Source: Thuidium tamariscinum
Taxonomy: Eukaryota; Streptophyta; Bryopsida; Hypnales; Thuidiaceae
DNA: 64,000 bases
Direction of reading: 5' to 3'
Assembly: GCA_947034885.2 (NCBI GenBank)
Contig: OX344750.2
Span: 1,488,001 to 1,552,000, forward strand
Each line of letters begins with the position of its first letter. Position 1 is the first letter of the stretch. Positions 1 through 12,467 of the stretch are shown one piece after another. The notes beneath the pieces are model-generated. The model was not told the origin of the DNA. It searched no databases and worked only from the letters and a program-made list of their open reading frames with translations. The translations under genes were made by a program, and so were the position numbers.

Positions 1-611
1 GTAAAAAAGACCCTAAAAAACAATTGACAAGGGGTTCATCCAACCCTCTTTTAATGTCACAATTCCAAGTATCATTCACACCTTTGGTTCTCTTATAAAT
101 TCTCAATAGCCTTCATGACACCTAGTCATTACATTGAATCTCCATTTTCCACTTGGCTACTCATGAAGTATTTCTAGATGTAGTGCAAAATATTCTACAC
201 CATTTACCTCAAAGACAAATTGGTGACAATGCATGATACAAAATATTATGTGTAGAATGGATGTATCAAATTCAATAACCTACTTTTTCAATCCTTACGT
301 CTCAAAAAATCACATATAAATGCATAATTAAAAAAATTTACAAGTAGAAAAGGGATTTTGAACCATATTTCTTGTAAGTAATCATCATGTGTTTTTTGAA
401 TCAAGATATTTTATATGTAACATTATATTTCAAATACAAATTCTTATAATTGCGAGCATATTGAACTCAAAAACTTCCATTTTATTAGTTCAAACCTTGT
501 TTTGCATCTTTTCACTTGTTCAATGATTTTCATTTTTTGATTCTAGATGAACATTCTACACCTTTTAGTAGCATGTAAGGTCATTATACTTGAAAAGTTT
601 TGATTTAGCAT

Positions 612-2596
612 TTAATCCCTGTAGGACTAGGGTTGTTTTTCAAGAAAAATTATCAAAAAATTGTCATTTTTCAATGCATTGCTTTAAAATGAGATTAAAA
701 CCTTTTTTTAACTTCAACCATACAAATTATAGAAATACCACTTTAGAAATGTGTTGAAAAATTTCATGCCATTTGACCAAGTGGAATGAAAGATTATAAC
801 CTTTGAAGTGAAAAACAATTTTTTTTCTTATTACAAAAAGTGATCAATAAACTTTTGAGCCCCTTTCATTACAAAAAGAATGACTCATGCTAAACGCCAC
901 TTATAGACAACGGAGAACAATGGCCCTTCATAAAGACCAAAAAAAATTGAAAAAAAACTTTTTTTATTGAAATGATTAGGAACTTTGCCACATGAGAAAC
1001 CTAATGTGGCACTATCAATGCCATGTCAAATAATATTTTTTAATTAATATTTAAATTTATTATATATATATTATTATTACATTTTTATTATTTGAAACTT
1101 TAACCAAGATTGTATTGGATCATAGCTCATGAACAACCTTGAATTGGCCCTTTTATGACTTCATTTTTTTCCTAATGCGAATAATGTTTGTTCCAGAAGA
1201 ATTTAAAATTTTCCACTATTGAATTTTTAATCTTATTAAGTATGCTTGTATAAGTTTCCACAAACAAATATAAAGTCATACTTATTGCAAACCATTGTGC
1301 AATGCAATTAAGTTAATCCATAAAGGACTGTATGTCCATTGAATGTATGCAAGAAATCTTGGGTAGGTTCCTAAGTGATTGCAAGAAACACTTGTCCTAT
1401 TTTTTGTCCCCTTGGCCTTGGACAAGTGTTTTTTTACTCATAACTTTTGCGTTGTTTTTCCAATTCACACAAAACTTGAACTGAAGGTACACATAAAAGT
1501 TCTAGACATAATATAATTTTTTGAATTTTCTTAAAATTATTTTACTATTTTTAAACAACCCTTGATTGAATGTCTACCTTGGCCATTTTGGAGTTTTTTA
1601 GTCCTATTTTTGATCCCAAAATGAAAATTTTGAGATCAAAATTGGCTTGCACAAACATTTGCTAAAGTTACACAAGATCATCAAGAAATTTTCTAAAAAT
1701 AGTAAATTGTCCACCTTCCACATGTACTTAAAGTGTAGTACCAAGGTACACTTGTAGAGAACACCAAATATTTTTCTCAAAGATAAAAATATTTGAAGAA
1801 AACACCTTAAAGTTAGAAAAAATGTATTTATGACATTTATTTTTAAATTTATTTTACTATTTTAAAAGAATCAAACATCAAAATGTCTATTTTCAATGTA
1901 TTTTTCATTGTGCTTTTTTCATACATAACTTTTGGAGTTAAATTTTTGTAGGTTTAAATTTTAAAAGACACAATATTCTCATTTTTTATTTTATTTTTAA
2001 AAAATGTATTCCAAAAGTCACAGGACTCATTGAAATAGGCCATTTTGAGACAAAATTGGTAACTATTTCTTGCAACGACCCTCCTACAAAGTCATTTTGG
2101 ATTGGATATTCTTGAAATTTGAACACAATGTGTAAACATTTACCTTCTTCATAAAAATCTAATTGTTTTCCAATTGAATGCCCAAATCAAAAGTTATGTT
2201 GTCCTAAACTTTTTGAGCAACTCCAATAGCTTCAGGTTCACTTTTGCAAAACTCCTTCATTACTTCTAGAATCTGGTAGGTATCTAATTTACATGATGTA
2301 AGATGAAAACGTCAAAGAAAATAACATATGTAGTGTAAAAATATCATTCTAGAAGGAGTTAAAGGTTGTTGTCCCTATCCCAAAAAGAAAGTCTAACTTT
2401 AAATATTATAATCTTTAATTTGTGCGGTCAAAGTTTCTAAATTTTTTTCCATTCATTCTTATAGTAGGCTAGTTCAAATTTATATGGTTTTATCTTGAAA
2501 AAAAAACAACCCTTTTTTCATTTTTTTCATTGCCTTGGATAGTGGCAATTTTTTACAATTTTTGTGTGAAATGTGCCTTGGTCCTATAGGGGTTAA
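612..2596 (+). mobile_element. Family P element P1 (TTAA-flanked), split by A1
   Basis: The left end is TTAA at 612 followed by a degenerate TCCCTGTAGGACTAGG; the right end is TTGGTCCTATAGGGG followed by TTAA at 2593-2596. There is no coding capacity. Removing the nested family A element at 1373-2081 leaves about 1.27 kb. The right 320 bp recur at 9757-10049, which supports this as a repeat family. Confidence 0.6.
1373..2081 (+). mobile_element. Family A foldback-type element A1, TSD TCCT
   Basis: The left end AAGTGATTGCAAGAAACAC (first two bases changed from GG) and the right end TTCTTGCAACGACCC form the family A inverted termini. A 4-bp duplication TCCT lies at 1369-1372 and 2082-2085. It is 709 bp long with no ORF, and it sits inside P1. 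Its closest relative in the window is A8 at 61479. Confidence 0.8.
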
Positions 2597-3580
2597 GCAA
2601 ATTGGCAATACACTAGCCATTTTTGATGATTTTTTGTACAATGAAGAAATTTTTTAATTTCAAATTTACATAGTAAAAAAATAAAGACAAACATTTGGAA
2701 TATTTAGGAATTTTTGTGACCAATTCAACAAAGCCAACAAAATTTGACTCCTCTTAGAATGTGATTTGACATCTTAAATTTGATTCTCTTTGTATAATAT
2801 TATGGAATATTTTAAAGTTTATATTTGTACCAAGTTTTGAAATTTAAGGAGGGACTTATCTAGAAATGCACCCAAGATGCCTAAACTACCTATATTTTTT
2901 TTGGATAGTATACTGATTTTTGATCCAAGCACCTAGTTAGAAAAAATATATTTTTTCCATCTTAGTAGAAATGTGTTTATACCTTGTATCAAACTTTTGT
3001 AAATATATGGCAAAATATTTGACTTTGTGTGACATTATCTAAATTCTCAAGTATCCATTTAGTAGACTCTTGGTCTTTTAAGGTTTAAAAATATTTCTAT
3101 TATTTCATTATCTAAATTTCATTCCAGTACATATTGAAAATTACAAAAAGATTATCGGTTCTATTGGCATAATTATATTGTTTCCATGCTATATAAATGA
3201 ATTATCAATTTTCAAAGTATTGATAGTAGGTGCATCAAAAATCAACCCAAGGTTCACAAGTTCAAGATGTATAAAAGAATCTATAGAGGTTATTTTGTGC
3301 ACAATACAATCACATGTAAGTGTAAAGTAGCTAGGAAGGCCCAAATGTTGCAAGGGACTAGGAATGCCCATGTCCATTAGAGTTTGTGATGCAATGAACA
3401 TTGAAAGACCAATCTTGAATTGTTGAGGCTTAGACTATGAGATGAATAGTGAGCATGATTAAAGTTTTGAGTGTTAATAATAGAAGGGATCTATTACCAC
3501 AATTAGAACTTCCACATTTGTAGATAAAATTATCACAAAATATGACTATTTTAATGATATGAGTAGTGTCCCTTTAAAGA
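2597..3580. other. Non-coding AT-rich repeat remnants
   Basis: No supportable gene. A right-end-like motif CTTGGTCTTTTAAGG near 3070 suggests a further worn family P copy. The 70-codon minus ORF at 3189-3401 has no recognisable features. Confidence 0.4.
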
Positions 3581-4525
3581 AATTGTTGTTGGTACAATAA
3601 GTAGTGTCATCTTCTTTGGAGATAAATTAGACTTTAGGTAGATATCTATAGCCTCAATTTTTGACATGATTTTTTGAAACTTTCTCAAAAGATAGAAAAA
3701 AATGATTAGCTTTTTTGGAATATGGAATTTTGTCAATTGGTGCCGAAAAGCAAGAATCATGCCAAATAAGCTCAAATAAAAGATACGAGGTACTAGACGA
3801 GGTAGGAAAAAGAATTTACAAAAATTTAAATTTTTTGTTATTTTTTTGTTATGAATTACATTTTTGTCTACACTGAAAACTTTGATGTCTTTTGTTTGGA
3901 TATATAAGTGATGCAAAAGTTATGGAGCATCTTGTTTTTAGGATAGTTATAGCTACTTCTTAATTAAATAATGCATTAGATTTGTTTTTAAACTCAAATT
4001 TCATAATTTTTTCAAAAAAGAAATTTCATATGGTTTAGTTTGCTTGCTAGAAAAATTTTACCATCGGAATTTGTGTGTTTCAATTCCATCTTAGAGATAT
4101 TAACAATTCAGATTTTTATTTTGTCTCATACCTACTACTTAACAATTTTTTAAGAATGAAAATAAGGTTTTTTTTATTGAATTTTTTTTTGAGAGTCTCA
4201 AAAATTTTCACAATAAATGTTTAAACTTCTTAACTTTGAAGTGCAAATAATCTCACTTATGAAGGTTCAAAGTTAGATAATCTAGCCATATATACAAGTT
4301 GCAAAATAAATTATTTTCTTCACTTTAAACACAAATATGTTGAAATTTTTATTGCCAAAATTCCTAAAATTTATTGTTTCAAACATTCTTATACTAGTAA
4401 GGTGTATGAACTTACAATTAGATGTGCAAAAAAATAAATTCAAAGCTTTTTTAATCTTTATGATAGAAATGGCAATTTTGATTGCTTTATGGCAAAAAAA
4501 AGGCCTTGATCCATTTGGGGGTTAA
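3580..4525 (-). mobile_element. Family P element P10, left end worn
   Basis: The right end is CCATTTGGGGG plus TTAA (4522-4525). The body matches P3 (28701-29629) in inverse orientation, including the motif around 3650-3680 (CCTCAATTTTTGACATG...). The left terminus is no longer clear, so the start given is approximate. The short ORFs inside are accidental. Confidence 0.45.
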
Positions 4526-5889
4526 ATTACTATTGTCACTGTTAAAGACACACCATATGTTGGTTTGGGAAGTTCAATGACTTATTTGAACAATGGCAAA
4601 CAAATGTGAAACATTTTCATTTAAACAACCTTACCATAAACATCAGTGGACAAAGTCCAAAGTAGAGATTCAAAGTTGTAGTTATACCATATTACAAATT
4701 ACTATGGAAGTTTGAAGGAAAAATTGGTCATTACTTGAAAGAAAATTAATTTCAAAGTTAGCTATGTCTAAAACTTGGTTTTGTGAAAATTTTCTTAGAA
4801 CTCCAATAAGACTTTTTATACCTTGGTATGTTGGTACATACACCATTTCAAATTTTTGAACACAAAAAATGAAGGAGGTTAACATTTATAGAATTCAAAA
4901 TATCAACAATTTGACAAACATGCAAATGATTTTGGTCCTTGCAATATTTGAGTTCTTGTGGAATTGAGAGCATGGGGTAACATTAGCCATTTTAGAGAAA
5001 ACATAAGTTGCAATATGGACAATTATTACATGTAAGCCCTTGCATTCAAAATATTTGTTGAATTGGACAATGCATTCAATTTATAGTTTATAGCCCTAGA
5101 ATGCATTTTTAGGGTCATTCCTTTTGTCCAAGGACTGTAGTTCATGATGCACATAATTGATTCTAAAAATGTAAAAATAATGAAATTATCATTGTTAATA
5201 TCATCAAAGCAAATTGTCAATTTTATGAAGGTCATTGTAATTTCTTACAAGTTACAACTTTTTGATGATATTGGGAATAATAATTTAATTTTTTTTAAAC
5301 CAACAAAATATTCTCATTTCTTATTAGACCAATCCTTAAATTGAAAGTAACAATTCTCAATTTCTTGTAGAAATTATTAGTGGTTTACCTTTTTCTTTAA
5401 TCACCTTTAGTTGCATTCTATGATGTTTCTGAAGATGATTATGAAACGTTTTTTGCTACATTATTTTGTGTGTATCTACAATCTATTTTTCAACATATTG
5501 ACAAAAATGCACAAGTTATAGGACATACATGTTATTTTTTCTAAACAATATGAAAGACCAAACTTTACCTTTTGAAAGTCTAGAAAAGTCACTTGAAGTT
5601 AAGGCACATTGAACATGTAGTTGATGGTTGTATTCATTCTAAAATTTCAATAAGAGGATGTACTTGAACAAGTTAACCTCATAAAGATAATGAGGTCTAG
5701 AGTGGTTTATTGGATGATAAAGTATACCCTTCTATATAAGATAAAAGTGCATATATTCATCCTCAAAGTTTTTTGCTAAAAGGGGAGGTCTTACCATACT
5801 AATTCTGCTTGCAATGAGTGCTCTTGGATTTTCTTTTTTGAAGCAATTAATTCACACTGTACCCAAAAGGATAATTTTCAAAGTGACTA
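4526..5889. other. Non-coding AT-rich stretch
   Basis: No gene or clear element ends seen. The short ORFs (60-70 codons) are antisense to one another and lack any motif. Confidence 0.4.
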
Positions 5890-6574
5890 CACTAAAGATG
5901 ATATTTAGTGTTTAGTGACATTTAGTGTTTTTACCCCCCTACTAGCTACAACACTAAATCTAAACTTATCCACAATTAGTGTTAGACTTGAATGTGCCGC
6001 CTTCTCCTTCCCTGGAATTGCTTGGGTTCAGTTCATCCGAGTTCTTCACATAAGAGGATTTCTGGGCCCCCAAAAGACCGTTTCAGGGGTGTTCCCCGAA
6101 ATTGTTCCCACTGCTGCAGACCAGCCCCCTGCTGGTCTAAATTTTTGAATTTTGAAAAAAAAAATTAAAATTTTTTTTTTCAAAAAACTTCAGAATGTAT
6201 TAAAGAGAAAAAAAATGATTTAAAAATACTTTTTTTTTCAAAAAAATATTTTAAAAATATTTAATTAAAATTAAAATTAATAAAAAATTATTATTTTCTG
6301 ACGTGGCAGTCGCTTGACCACATCAGCATCACGTGCCCAGCGTTCCCAATGCGTTCCTAGTGTTTGGGAACTCGCAGTCTTGTACAGCAGCTGAAAATCC
6401 TCTTATGGTTCTTCCGAGTTCATTTCAGTTCAGCCCGAGTTCAGATTTCAGATCTTGAGTGTTCACATTTAGTGTTTGAATTGACATTTAATGTTACTTA
6501 CTTTCATAGGGTAATTGGCTTTTAGTGTATGACTTCGTATTTAGTGTACAAGACACTAAATATCATCATTAGTG
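5890..6574. mobile_element. Family F inverted-repeat element (CACTAAAG ends), host of B1
   Basis: The left terminus CACTAAAGATGATATTTAGTG and the right terminus CACTAAATATCATCATTAGTG are inverted copies with one indel-like difference. Both are bounded by TA. Several TTAGTGT words lie just inside each end. Without the nested B1 it is about 320 bp. The CACTA start and sub-terminal repeats hint at the CACTA superfamily, while the TA flank would fit Tc1/mariner; I cannot decide. Confidence 0.65.
6049..6407 (+). mobile_element. Family B element B1, TSD GTTCTTCM
   Basis: Perfect termini CATAAGAGGATTT and AAATCCTCTTATG, 359 bp, with no ORF of its own. Flanks GTTCTTCA (6041-6048) and GTTCTTCC (6408-6415) look like an 8-bp duplication with one mismatch. 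The interior has a GC-rich left part (CTGCTGCAGACCAGC), an A/T-rich middle, and a right part with GACGTGGCAGTCGCTTGACC. The 8-bp duplication fits hAT-like elements by general knowledge. Confidence 0.85.
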
Positions 6575-6708
6575 TAATCCATCCTTACAAGCTTAACCAA
6601 AGGATCTTATGGTTGAATTTGTTAGAAAACAAACAAATATAAAGATTTTGCCTTGGTTTGGGACAATTTTGAAGCCATTTGAGACCTCTAAACATGAAAG
6701 GATTATGT

Positions 6709-7039
6709 GGGTTCAACATTTGCATATTTGTATCAACAAGGTATTAAGGTAGGTACACCCAAAAGTGCCCTGTTCCTAAAAGCGCCATCTACAGTGCACA
6801 TACATTTCCGAAATCAGTCATGTTCACAGACTGTAGATGGCGCTTTCAGAAACAGACTTTGACTGTTAATAACTTTTGCATACGGTATCCAAATCCTACA
6901 TTCTTTGGTGCGTTGGAACATGCTTTCACTTGCCAACAAGACTACATAAAAATTTGAACTCATTAATAGCAGGAACTAGGCTCAGTATGAATAAGTGGCG
7001 CTTTTGGGTGTACCTACCTTATATGCAAATGTTGAACCC
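6709..7039. mobile_element. Family E element with three nested inverted repeats
   Basis: Outer arms 6709-6727 and 7021-7039 are exact 19-bp inverted copies (GGGTTCAACATTTGCATAT). Middle arms 6746-6766 and 7000-7020 begin and end with AAGGTAGGTACACCCAAAAG and its complement. Inner arms 6781-6795 and 6830-6844 are exact 15-bp inverted copies (AGCGCCATCTACAGT). No transposase. The middle pair looks like transposon termini; the outer pair is more unusual. Confidence 0.7.
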
Positions 7040-7199
7040 GCAGATGCAAATCATGAAGCATACTGTAGACAGTGCACAAAATACTCCACTTTTACCCAGA
7101 GAACCTAAAATCCACCCTGCTGGGCCCACCTTCACTGATAGGATTTAATGTCCTGCATGATATTCTGTTTCATTTGTTTAAAAAAATTTAATTTTAAAT

Positions 7200-7400
7200 T
7201 TTCTTAAATGATAATAATCAGTTGTGCAGCTTTCAGGGGCACAACAATTGTATGGCACCAGGGCTTTTTTTTCTGGCGAAATTTCGCCAGATTGTCAGAA
7301 TTCTGACCACTACTGGTTAGTCCCTCCAAAATTTGGCCACTGTAGTGAGGCCAGCAGGGGGGACACTGGTCCAAAAAAAAAGCCCTGTATGGCACTATCC
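7200..7400. repeat. Compound palindrome around 7272-7291
   Basis: A perfect 20-bp palindrome TCTGGCGAAATTTCGCCAGA at 7272-7291 sits between GGGCTTTTTTTT (7261 onward) and AAAAAAAAAGCCC (about 7374-7386), which are themselves inverted copies. It is probably a miniature element with terminal repeats. No coding function seen. Confidence 0.45.
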
Positions 7401-9177
7401 ACGCCTTGAGCTCTAAAAATAAAGGACAGCCCATGGAACTCAGTTTTATGAACCTGTGGATTGGCAAGTTAAGGTAGAAGGCTCAGAAATGGAGCATCTA
7501 AGGGCTAATCTGCTTTTTTCATGTAATTAAACGAATGGAAATATTTCTAGCCCATTTTTCAGAGGAAGAAAAACAGATGAGGAATCTAACACAAGTGATT
7601 TCATATTTTTTGGAGCATTTTTGAATTAGTTATGAATTTTCAAACAAAATGTGTTGTAGGTCCCTATTTATGTCCCTAGATCCTCCATGAATGGTTCACA
7701 TGCAACTTCAAAGAAAAGATGGAAAAGCAAGGAGAATGATTGACTCTCACTATTCCCGATGCATCTTTCTTTGGTTCATTCAATGAATGTGAAGGTCCAT
7801 TTAAGAACCACATATTGTCCATTTCAATGCCTTTTATAGGTTCCATTCTTAATGCACGCTCTATTTTAGAGCCTCCTACCTTATTATTAATGTTGAGGCC
7901 TCAACATGATGCAAATCATTGATAAAGGGTTTGTATTCTTGGAATTCACATTATCCAACATATGCAAATCATTGACAAAGGATTTGTTTTCTTGGAATTC
8001 ATATCAAAGCACCTCAAAATTCGAAAAATTGTTTGTTCTCCGTTCTCGTTAGGCATGTTGGGGTGGGGGAAATTTATTTAGCCAGGCCCAGGCTTCCTCA
8101 ATAGCTCCCCAAGCATCCCTTGACCAAGCTGTTAGGGTAAGAGAGTTCTTGCTAAGGGAAACCGCAAGGATCCTAGCTACAACTAGAATGGATTGAGACC
8201 AATGAAAAATCTAGAAATAAATATTCACACAAATATTCATAGCAAACAAACACTATATACAATTTCCATAGAAAACTCCAAATATTTTATAGCAAAATTT
8301 GTTTTTTACAACACATAATGATCCTCTCTATTCTCTTATGTATCCTAAACATAAGTTTTTCCACCTCATTATAAGGAGGAAGAAGACCTTTAACTACCAC
8401 TTCCACCTTATCCCCATGTTTTCTATCAAAGTAAAAGAACTTAACTCCTAGTAAGTCATTAAGACTTTAACTCAACTAAAAGCCAAATCTTATCATCTTA
8501 TCTTTAACTCCTATGTAGCTTTCTAATCTAATCTTATAGAAATAAACAAACTAAAGCCAAATAATTTTCTGGTAGAGGTCAAAAAAGTAAGAGCCTACTC
8601 TATAAGGTTGAATTAGGTTCTCCAAAAAACCCTCTACTTCAACAATAAACATAAAGTTCTACATAGTGAAAGATTTTACAACACGACATCACCTCTCTCA
8701 TGTACAACTCATGGGGATGCTTTCATACCATTAAATGGCAAAAGAATTAATTGTTGCTCCCATTCAAATCCCGTCTGATGGAAGTTGACATGGGAACAAG
8801 CATGCAATGGGAAGAAGCTTGCCCGCATTGCAAACTCCACACTAATTTACAGGTCCACAGATGTTGGGCGGGTAGCCGTGGTTGATTCCATGGCAGTGAC
8901 TCTGGATCAGAATAAAAAATTCTGGTATTGGTCGTATCTTAGCGTGTGTTTGCGACACTTCTGACAAACACCCAACTAAGCTTACGACAAGGTACCCTAC
9001 CTTTGGGGATGGTAGGGGTACCTATAAGGTGGAGCCACCTATAATTGATCACTTAACCTTTAGAAGACAATTGTCCATTGAACAAACAAATAGAAATCCA
9101 GATTTGAAGTCCATTTTGGTCGATGTTCACCAAAATATGGATAAAAGATGTAAACATAAGTATCCCCTTTGTAGGAA
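7401..9177. other. Non-coding stretch, unassigned
   Basis: No gene supported. It includes a duplicated phrase (GATGCAAATCATTGA/ATATGCAAATCATTGA... near 7908 and 7960) and a slightly GC-richer part at 8040-8160 and 8760-9020. The latter may be retroelement debris, but no LTR ends or PBS were found. Confidence 0.3.
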
Positions 9178-9530
9178 TATATATATATATATATATATGG
9201 TGTTGGTTGTTACAACCACTTCATAGTGCATAGTAAAACTATACACCATGATTGCAATTTTTTTTAATTATAATTAAAAATAAAATTTTAAACCCCCACC
9301 CCCTCTCTTCTTATAATTTTGGGAGGGTGGAATTGCAAACCATCAATATGGGATAATCCCATAATTACCATGGTATTCATATCTATATGCCATCGTCCGT
9401 ATGTCATATATTGTAGTTGTATCCCAAGTATACATATACATATGCCCATATATGGTATCATTGTATCCAAATTGTTATTGGTATCCGTACCATATCCATA
9501 TTTCGTGTGTACATCCGATGGTTGTTGACT
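9178..9530. repeat. Family D repeat with (TA)n
   Basis: A (TA)n run at about 9178-9198, then a stretch rich in short words of the ATATCCGTAT/CATATG type, with GGGAGGGTGGAATTGC near 9321. Similar words recur near 39240, 43330 and 63750, so this is a dispersed repeat. The overlapping short ORFs are by-products of the repeat. Confidence 0.4.
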
Positions 9531-9756
9531 TTTCTTGGAAGGGTGTGTAGGAATTTATTGGAAATGAATTTGATGGCTCTGGATTTTCTGAAGGGGGGGA
9601 GGTCAAGCAATCAAAACATATGAAAAGCACTTTAGGGTGCAGAGTGGGATTATAATTTTTATTTTGATAAGGTGTTTGGACCAAAAGTGATATTGCCTTA
9701 AACGATTTTTTATTAGGGAACTTTTGCAAAATTCTTGGTTTACTTCTTGAATTTGG

Positions 9757-10049
9757 TAGGCACGCAACTCACATTATATAAGATGCAAATGTCAAAAAAA
9801 AAATTAACCATGCTTAGCGTAAAAATATCACTCGAGGAGTTAAAATCTATTGGCCTTGTTGGGCAAGGTATAAGGAAACTCTTTTCTTCCAACTTCAAAT
9901 GTTATAAATCTTTCAATTTATGTGATTAAAGTTTAGGAAATTTTTTCCACAAATTCTCATAATAGCCTACTACAATTTGTTTATTTCTTTTTATTTGCCC
10001 TAAAAGTGGTAGTTTCTTACAAAATGTGCTTTTGTACTATAGAAATTAA
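9757..10049 (+). repeat. Truncated family P right half
   Basis: Matches 2277-2596 (right part of P1) in the same orientation, for example GTAAAAATATCACTCGAGGAGTTAAA against GTAAAAATATCATTCTAGAAGGAGTTAAA in P1. It ends with a worn terminus (TACTATAGAAA) and TTAA at 10046-10049. The left half is missing. Confidence 0.5.
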
Positions 10050-10077
10050 ATGAATCTGCTCGTGATCTAAAGCACTT

Positions 10078-10320
10078 TTAACCCCTAAGTACTCGAGTGA
10101 CCATTTTATGGTCACTACCCTACTTAGTCAGGCTGCCCAGGGCAGGGAAATGAAAAATTTTGCACCCTATTTTTTTTGGTGGGTGGTTAGGTAGAATTAC
10201 TATGAAGTTCCACAAATATGCAATGGAAAAAAGGTTAAAATGTTTAGGGATTTTTTTCCTAAGTTGGAAGGTCAAGTTTGGGCTCAGGGGAATGTAAAAG
10301 TTGTAACCTTGGACCACTGA
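10078..10320 (+). repeat. Possible left terminus of a family P element
   Basis: TTAA at 10078-10081 is followed by CCCCTAAGTACTCGAGTG, a left terminus of the family P type. No matching right end with the same inner sequence was found, so it could be an orphan end or the far left end of a large element that includes the transposase. The TIR similarity to the end at 20152 is limited to the first 7 bases. Confidence 0.3.
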
Positions 10321-10732
10321 TCATGTGCCATGTGTCATTTTTGAACAATTGCCCTTGCCTTGGAAGAAGGCCTCTAGGCTTGCACCCATCATCTTAGCAA
10401 TGGAACTAGTCTGAGAGCACAGGGTTGTCAGACCCAAAATCTGGAAAACAAGATTCATAGTACAGAGGCGTTGCTGCAAGTGGTGGTTGGCAACCTTGTT
10501 CGGCTGAAAGGGGCCTGTTCAACTGCTCGGACATTCTGAAGAAATTCAAAGCACAAGCATAGAAGAAAGCACCCCCAAAAAATTCCAAGTGTGCAAGCAT
10601 AACTGCAAGCACTATATTTTCACACTTGAAAGCCTTTCTGAGTGTTTATGATTTGAAAAATTCCTATTCCTAACATTCTACTCCAACAGCCAAAAATGAG
10701 ATGCCCTCACTCATTGATATGTGGGGCTGTGG

Positions 10733-11095
10733 CATAAGAGGATTTTCAGCTGCAGTAAGAGACTGCGAGTTCCCAGACGCTGGGAACGCATTGGGAACGC
10801 TGGGAACGCGATGCTGATGTGGTCGAGCGACTGCCACGTCAGAAAAAAATAGTTTTTTATTAATTTTAATTAAATATTAAATATTTTTAAAATATTTTTT
10901 TGAAAAAAAAAATATTTTTTTAAATCATTTTTTCTCTCTTTAATACATTCTGAAGTTTTTTGAAAAAAAAAAATTTTAATTTTTTTTTTGCAAAGTTCAA
11001 AAATTCAGACCAGCAGGGTGCTGGTCTGCAGCAGTGGGAACAATTTCGGGGAACACCCTGAAACGGTCTCTTGGGGGCCCAGAAATCCTCTTATG
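10733..11095 (-). mobile_element. Family B element B2 (inverse orientation)
   Basis: CATAAGAGGATTTTCAG at the left and AAATCCTCTTATG at the right; 363 bp, the reverse orientation of B1 and B3. The flanks (GGCTGTGG and GTATTCAC) do not form a duplication, so the insertion site has changed or recombined. Confidence 0.85.
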
Positions 11096-11552
11096 GTATT
11101 CACTCCTGTGACTTTACAACATCCATGTCATAAGATACGAAGTCACGTGGAGATAAATGGAAGATATTCGCATTCACCTTCTTATGTACTGTTATTTTTT
11201 TCTAAAAACATTTCTGAAATTCAAAAACACCAAAATCCACTTGACATTCCTATTCCACATGCTTGCATTCACATGTCCTCACTTACATTGGGAACATTGC
11301 AAATCACTGCAAATTCCACTACCTCATGGCTAAATGAAGATGCTCTCATTGATGGACAAGAACTACAGAGATCTCTCGAGATTCTTCTTCAATGACCCCT
11401 CTCCATTTCTCCTCAACCATTGACTGCAGAAGCTACACTACAGATGAGAGAAGTCAAACTCAAATGAAGGCACCTTGCTTTCCATAGATTCCATATGGTC
11501 ATAAAGGATTCAAAGAATTCAAGCAACTATCACATCACAGCACTACCTTCAA

Positions 11553-12065
11553 ATGGAAACGGCTCTTACCATGGATTCTTCCTCTCCTTTTACTGGTCCT
11601 TCCATTCCAGCTTCTCTTGCTGCTAGTGCTCAAGTGATTAGACAATGGGCAGTTCAAGATCATGGAGCCTCTGAGGCTCAAGTTCACCTTCTTGTTGCAT
11701 GTATGAACAAGGAATTCCTAGTTGGTAGACCCAGATTGGCAAAAAGTAGAGTTCTACCAACACAACCGTCTAATAGGAACTACCGCCAACTTTACTATCG
11801 GAATGCAGTTGCGATTTTGGATTGGGGACCATCTCGCCGTTTAGAAGGCAAAGGACAAGGGTTTAACAGCGAGGTCTACTTCCACCTCTGCATTGTGATT
11901 TTCCCAGATGCAACCAACCCTGCAGACGGCAGTGGAGATATGAATGGCGACAGAACAACACAACATCGGCAAGGATAGATAGAGGAAGACAACGGCAACA
12001 CATTCAACGGCATTCAAGAGAGACAAAGGGAGCAGCAACGACCACGGCAAAACAACAGGTTGTAA
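11553..12065 (+). pseudogene. Decayed ORF with one in-frame TAG, unknown product
   Basis: Open from ATG 11553 to TAG 11976-11978, then still open in the same frame to TAA at 12063-12065. The first 142 codons have mixed composition; the part after TAG is rich in Gln, Arg, Asn and Glu (QERQREQQRPRQNN). I do not recognise the product. Together with 12670-13401 it suggests a decayed mobile element or a captured host gene. GC content is above that of the surroundings, as expected of former coding sequence. Confidence 0.35.
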
Positions 12066-12455
12066 GCGTAAACTTCTTTTAGTGGGTGAATTTCGCAATA
12101 CTGTTACTAATTGTGAGTGCTAACCATAAGCATGTGCTGCAGATCACCAAGCCAACAGCAGTAACGGCAGTCTTCCAATCGGCAAACTGAAGCGCCGAGT
12201 AAGCAAGGACGACGACCTCCTGCCGAACCTCCTAGGTGAGTCCGTATGCCGAACCCCTCATCCTTGTCTTTTCCTGCAGTTTCACATTCATTTATTGACG
12301 ATTCAATTTGTTGCAAGAACGGGAGGGAATCCGAAGGACAATGGAAAAGACAACTCAAAACAGCAAGGACTCGCGACCGGAAGCAACATCCGGCCCAACA
12401 GTATTGCAGGTTCAACCCTGAACCCTATCTCTCTTCTGCATTTTTTTGTTTCAGC

Positions 12456-12467
12456 TGGTATAAGAGT
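12456..12467 (+). promoter_or_regulatory. Weak primer-binding-site-like motif
   Basis: TGGTATAAGAGT matches 10 of 12 bases of the initiator-Met tRNA primer site TGGTATCAGAGC. It lies 203 bp before the broken ORF at 12670. The bases before it (TTTTTTTGTTTCAG) could equally be an intron acceptor. No LTR pair was identified. Confidence 0.25.

Noticed and set aside
3551-3916. 121-codon minus ORF rich in Phe, Leu and Lys
   Set aside because: Composition expected from AT-rich non-coding DNA, and it lies within a family P element.
10988-11395. 135-codon plus ORF
   Set aside because: Its first third is the terminal part of transposon B2, so the frame is accidental.
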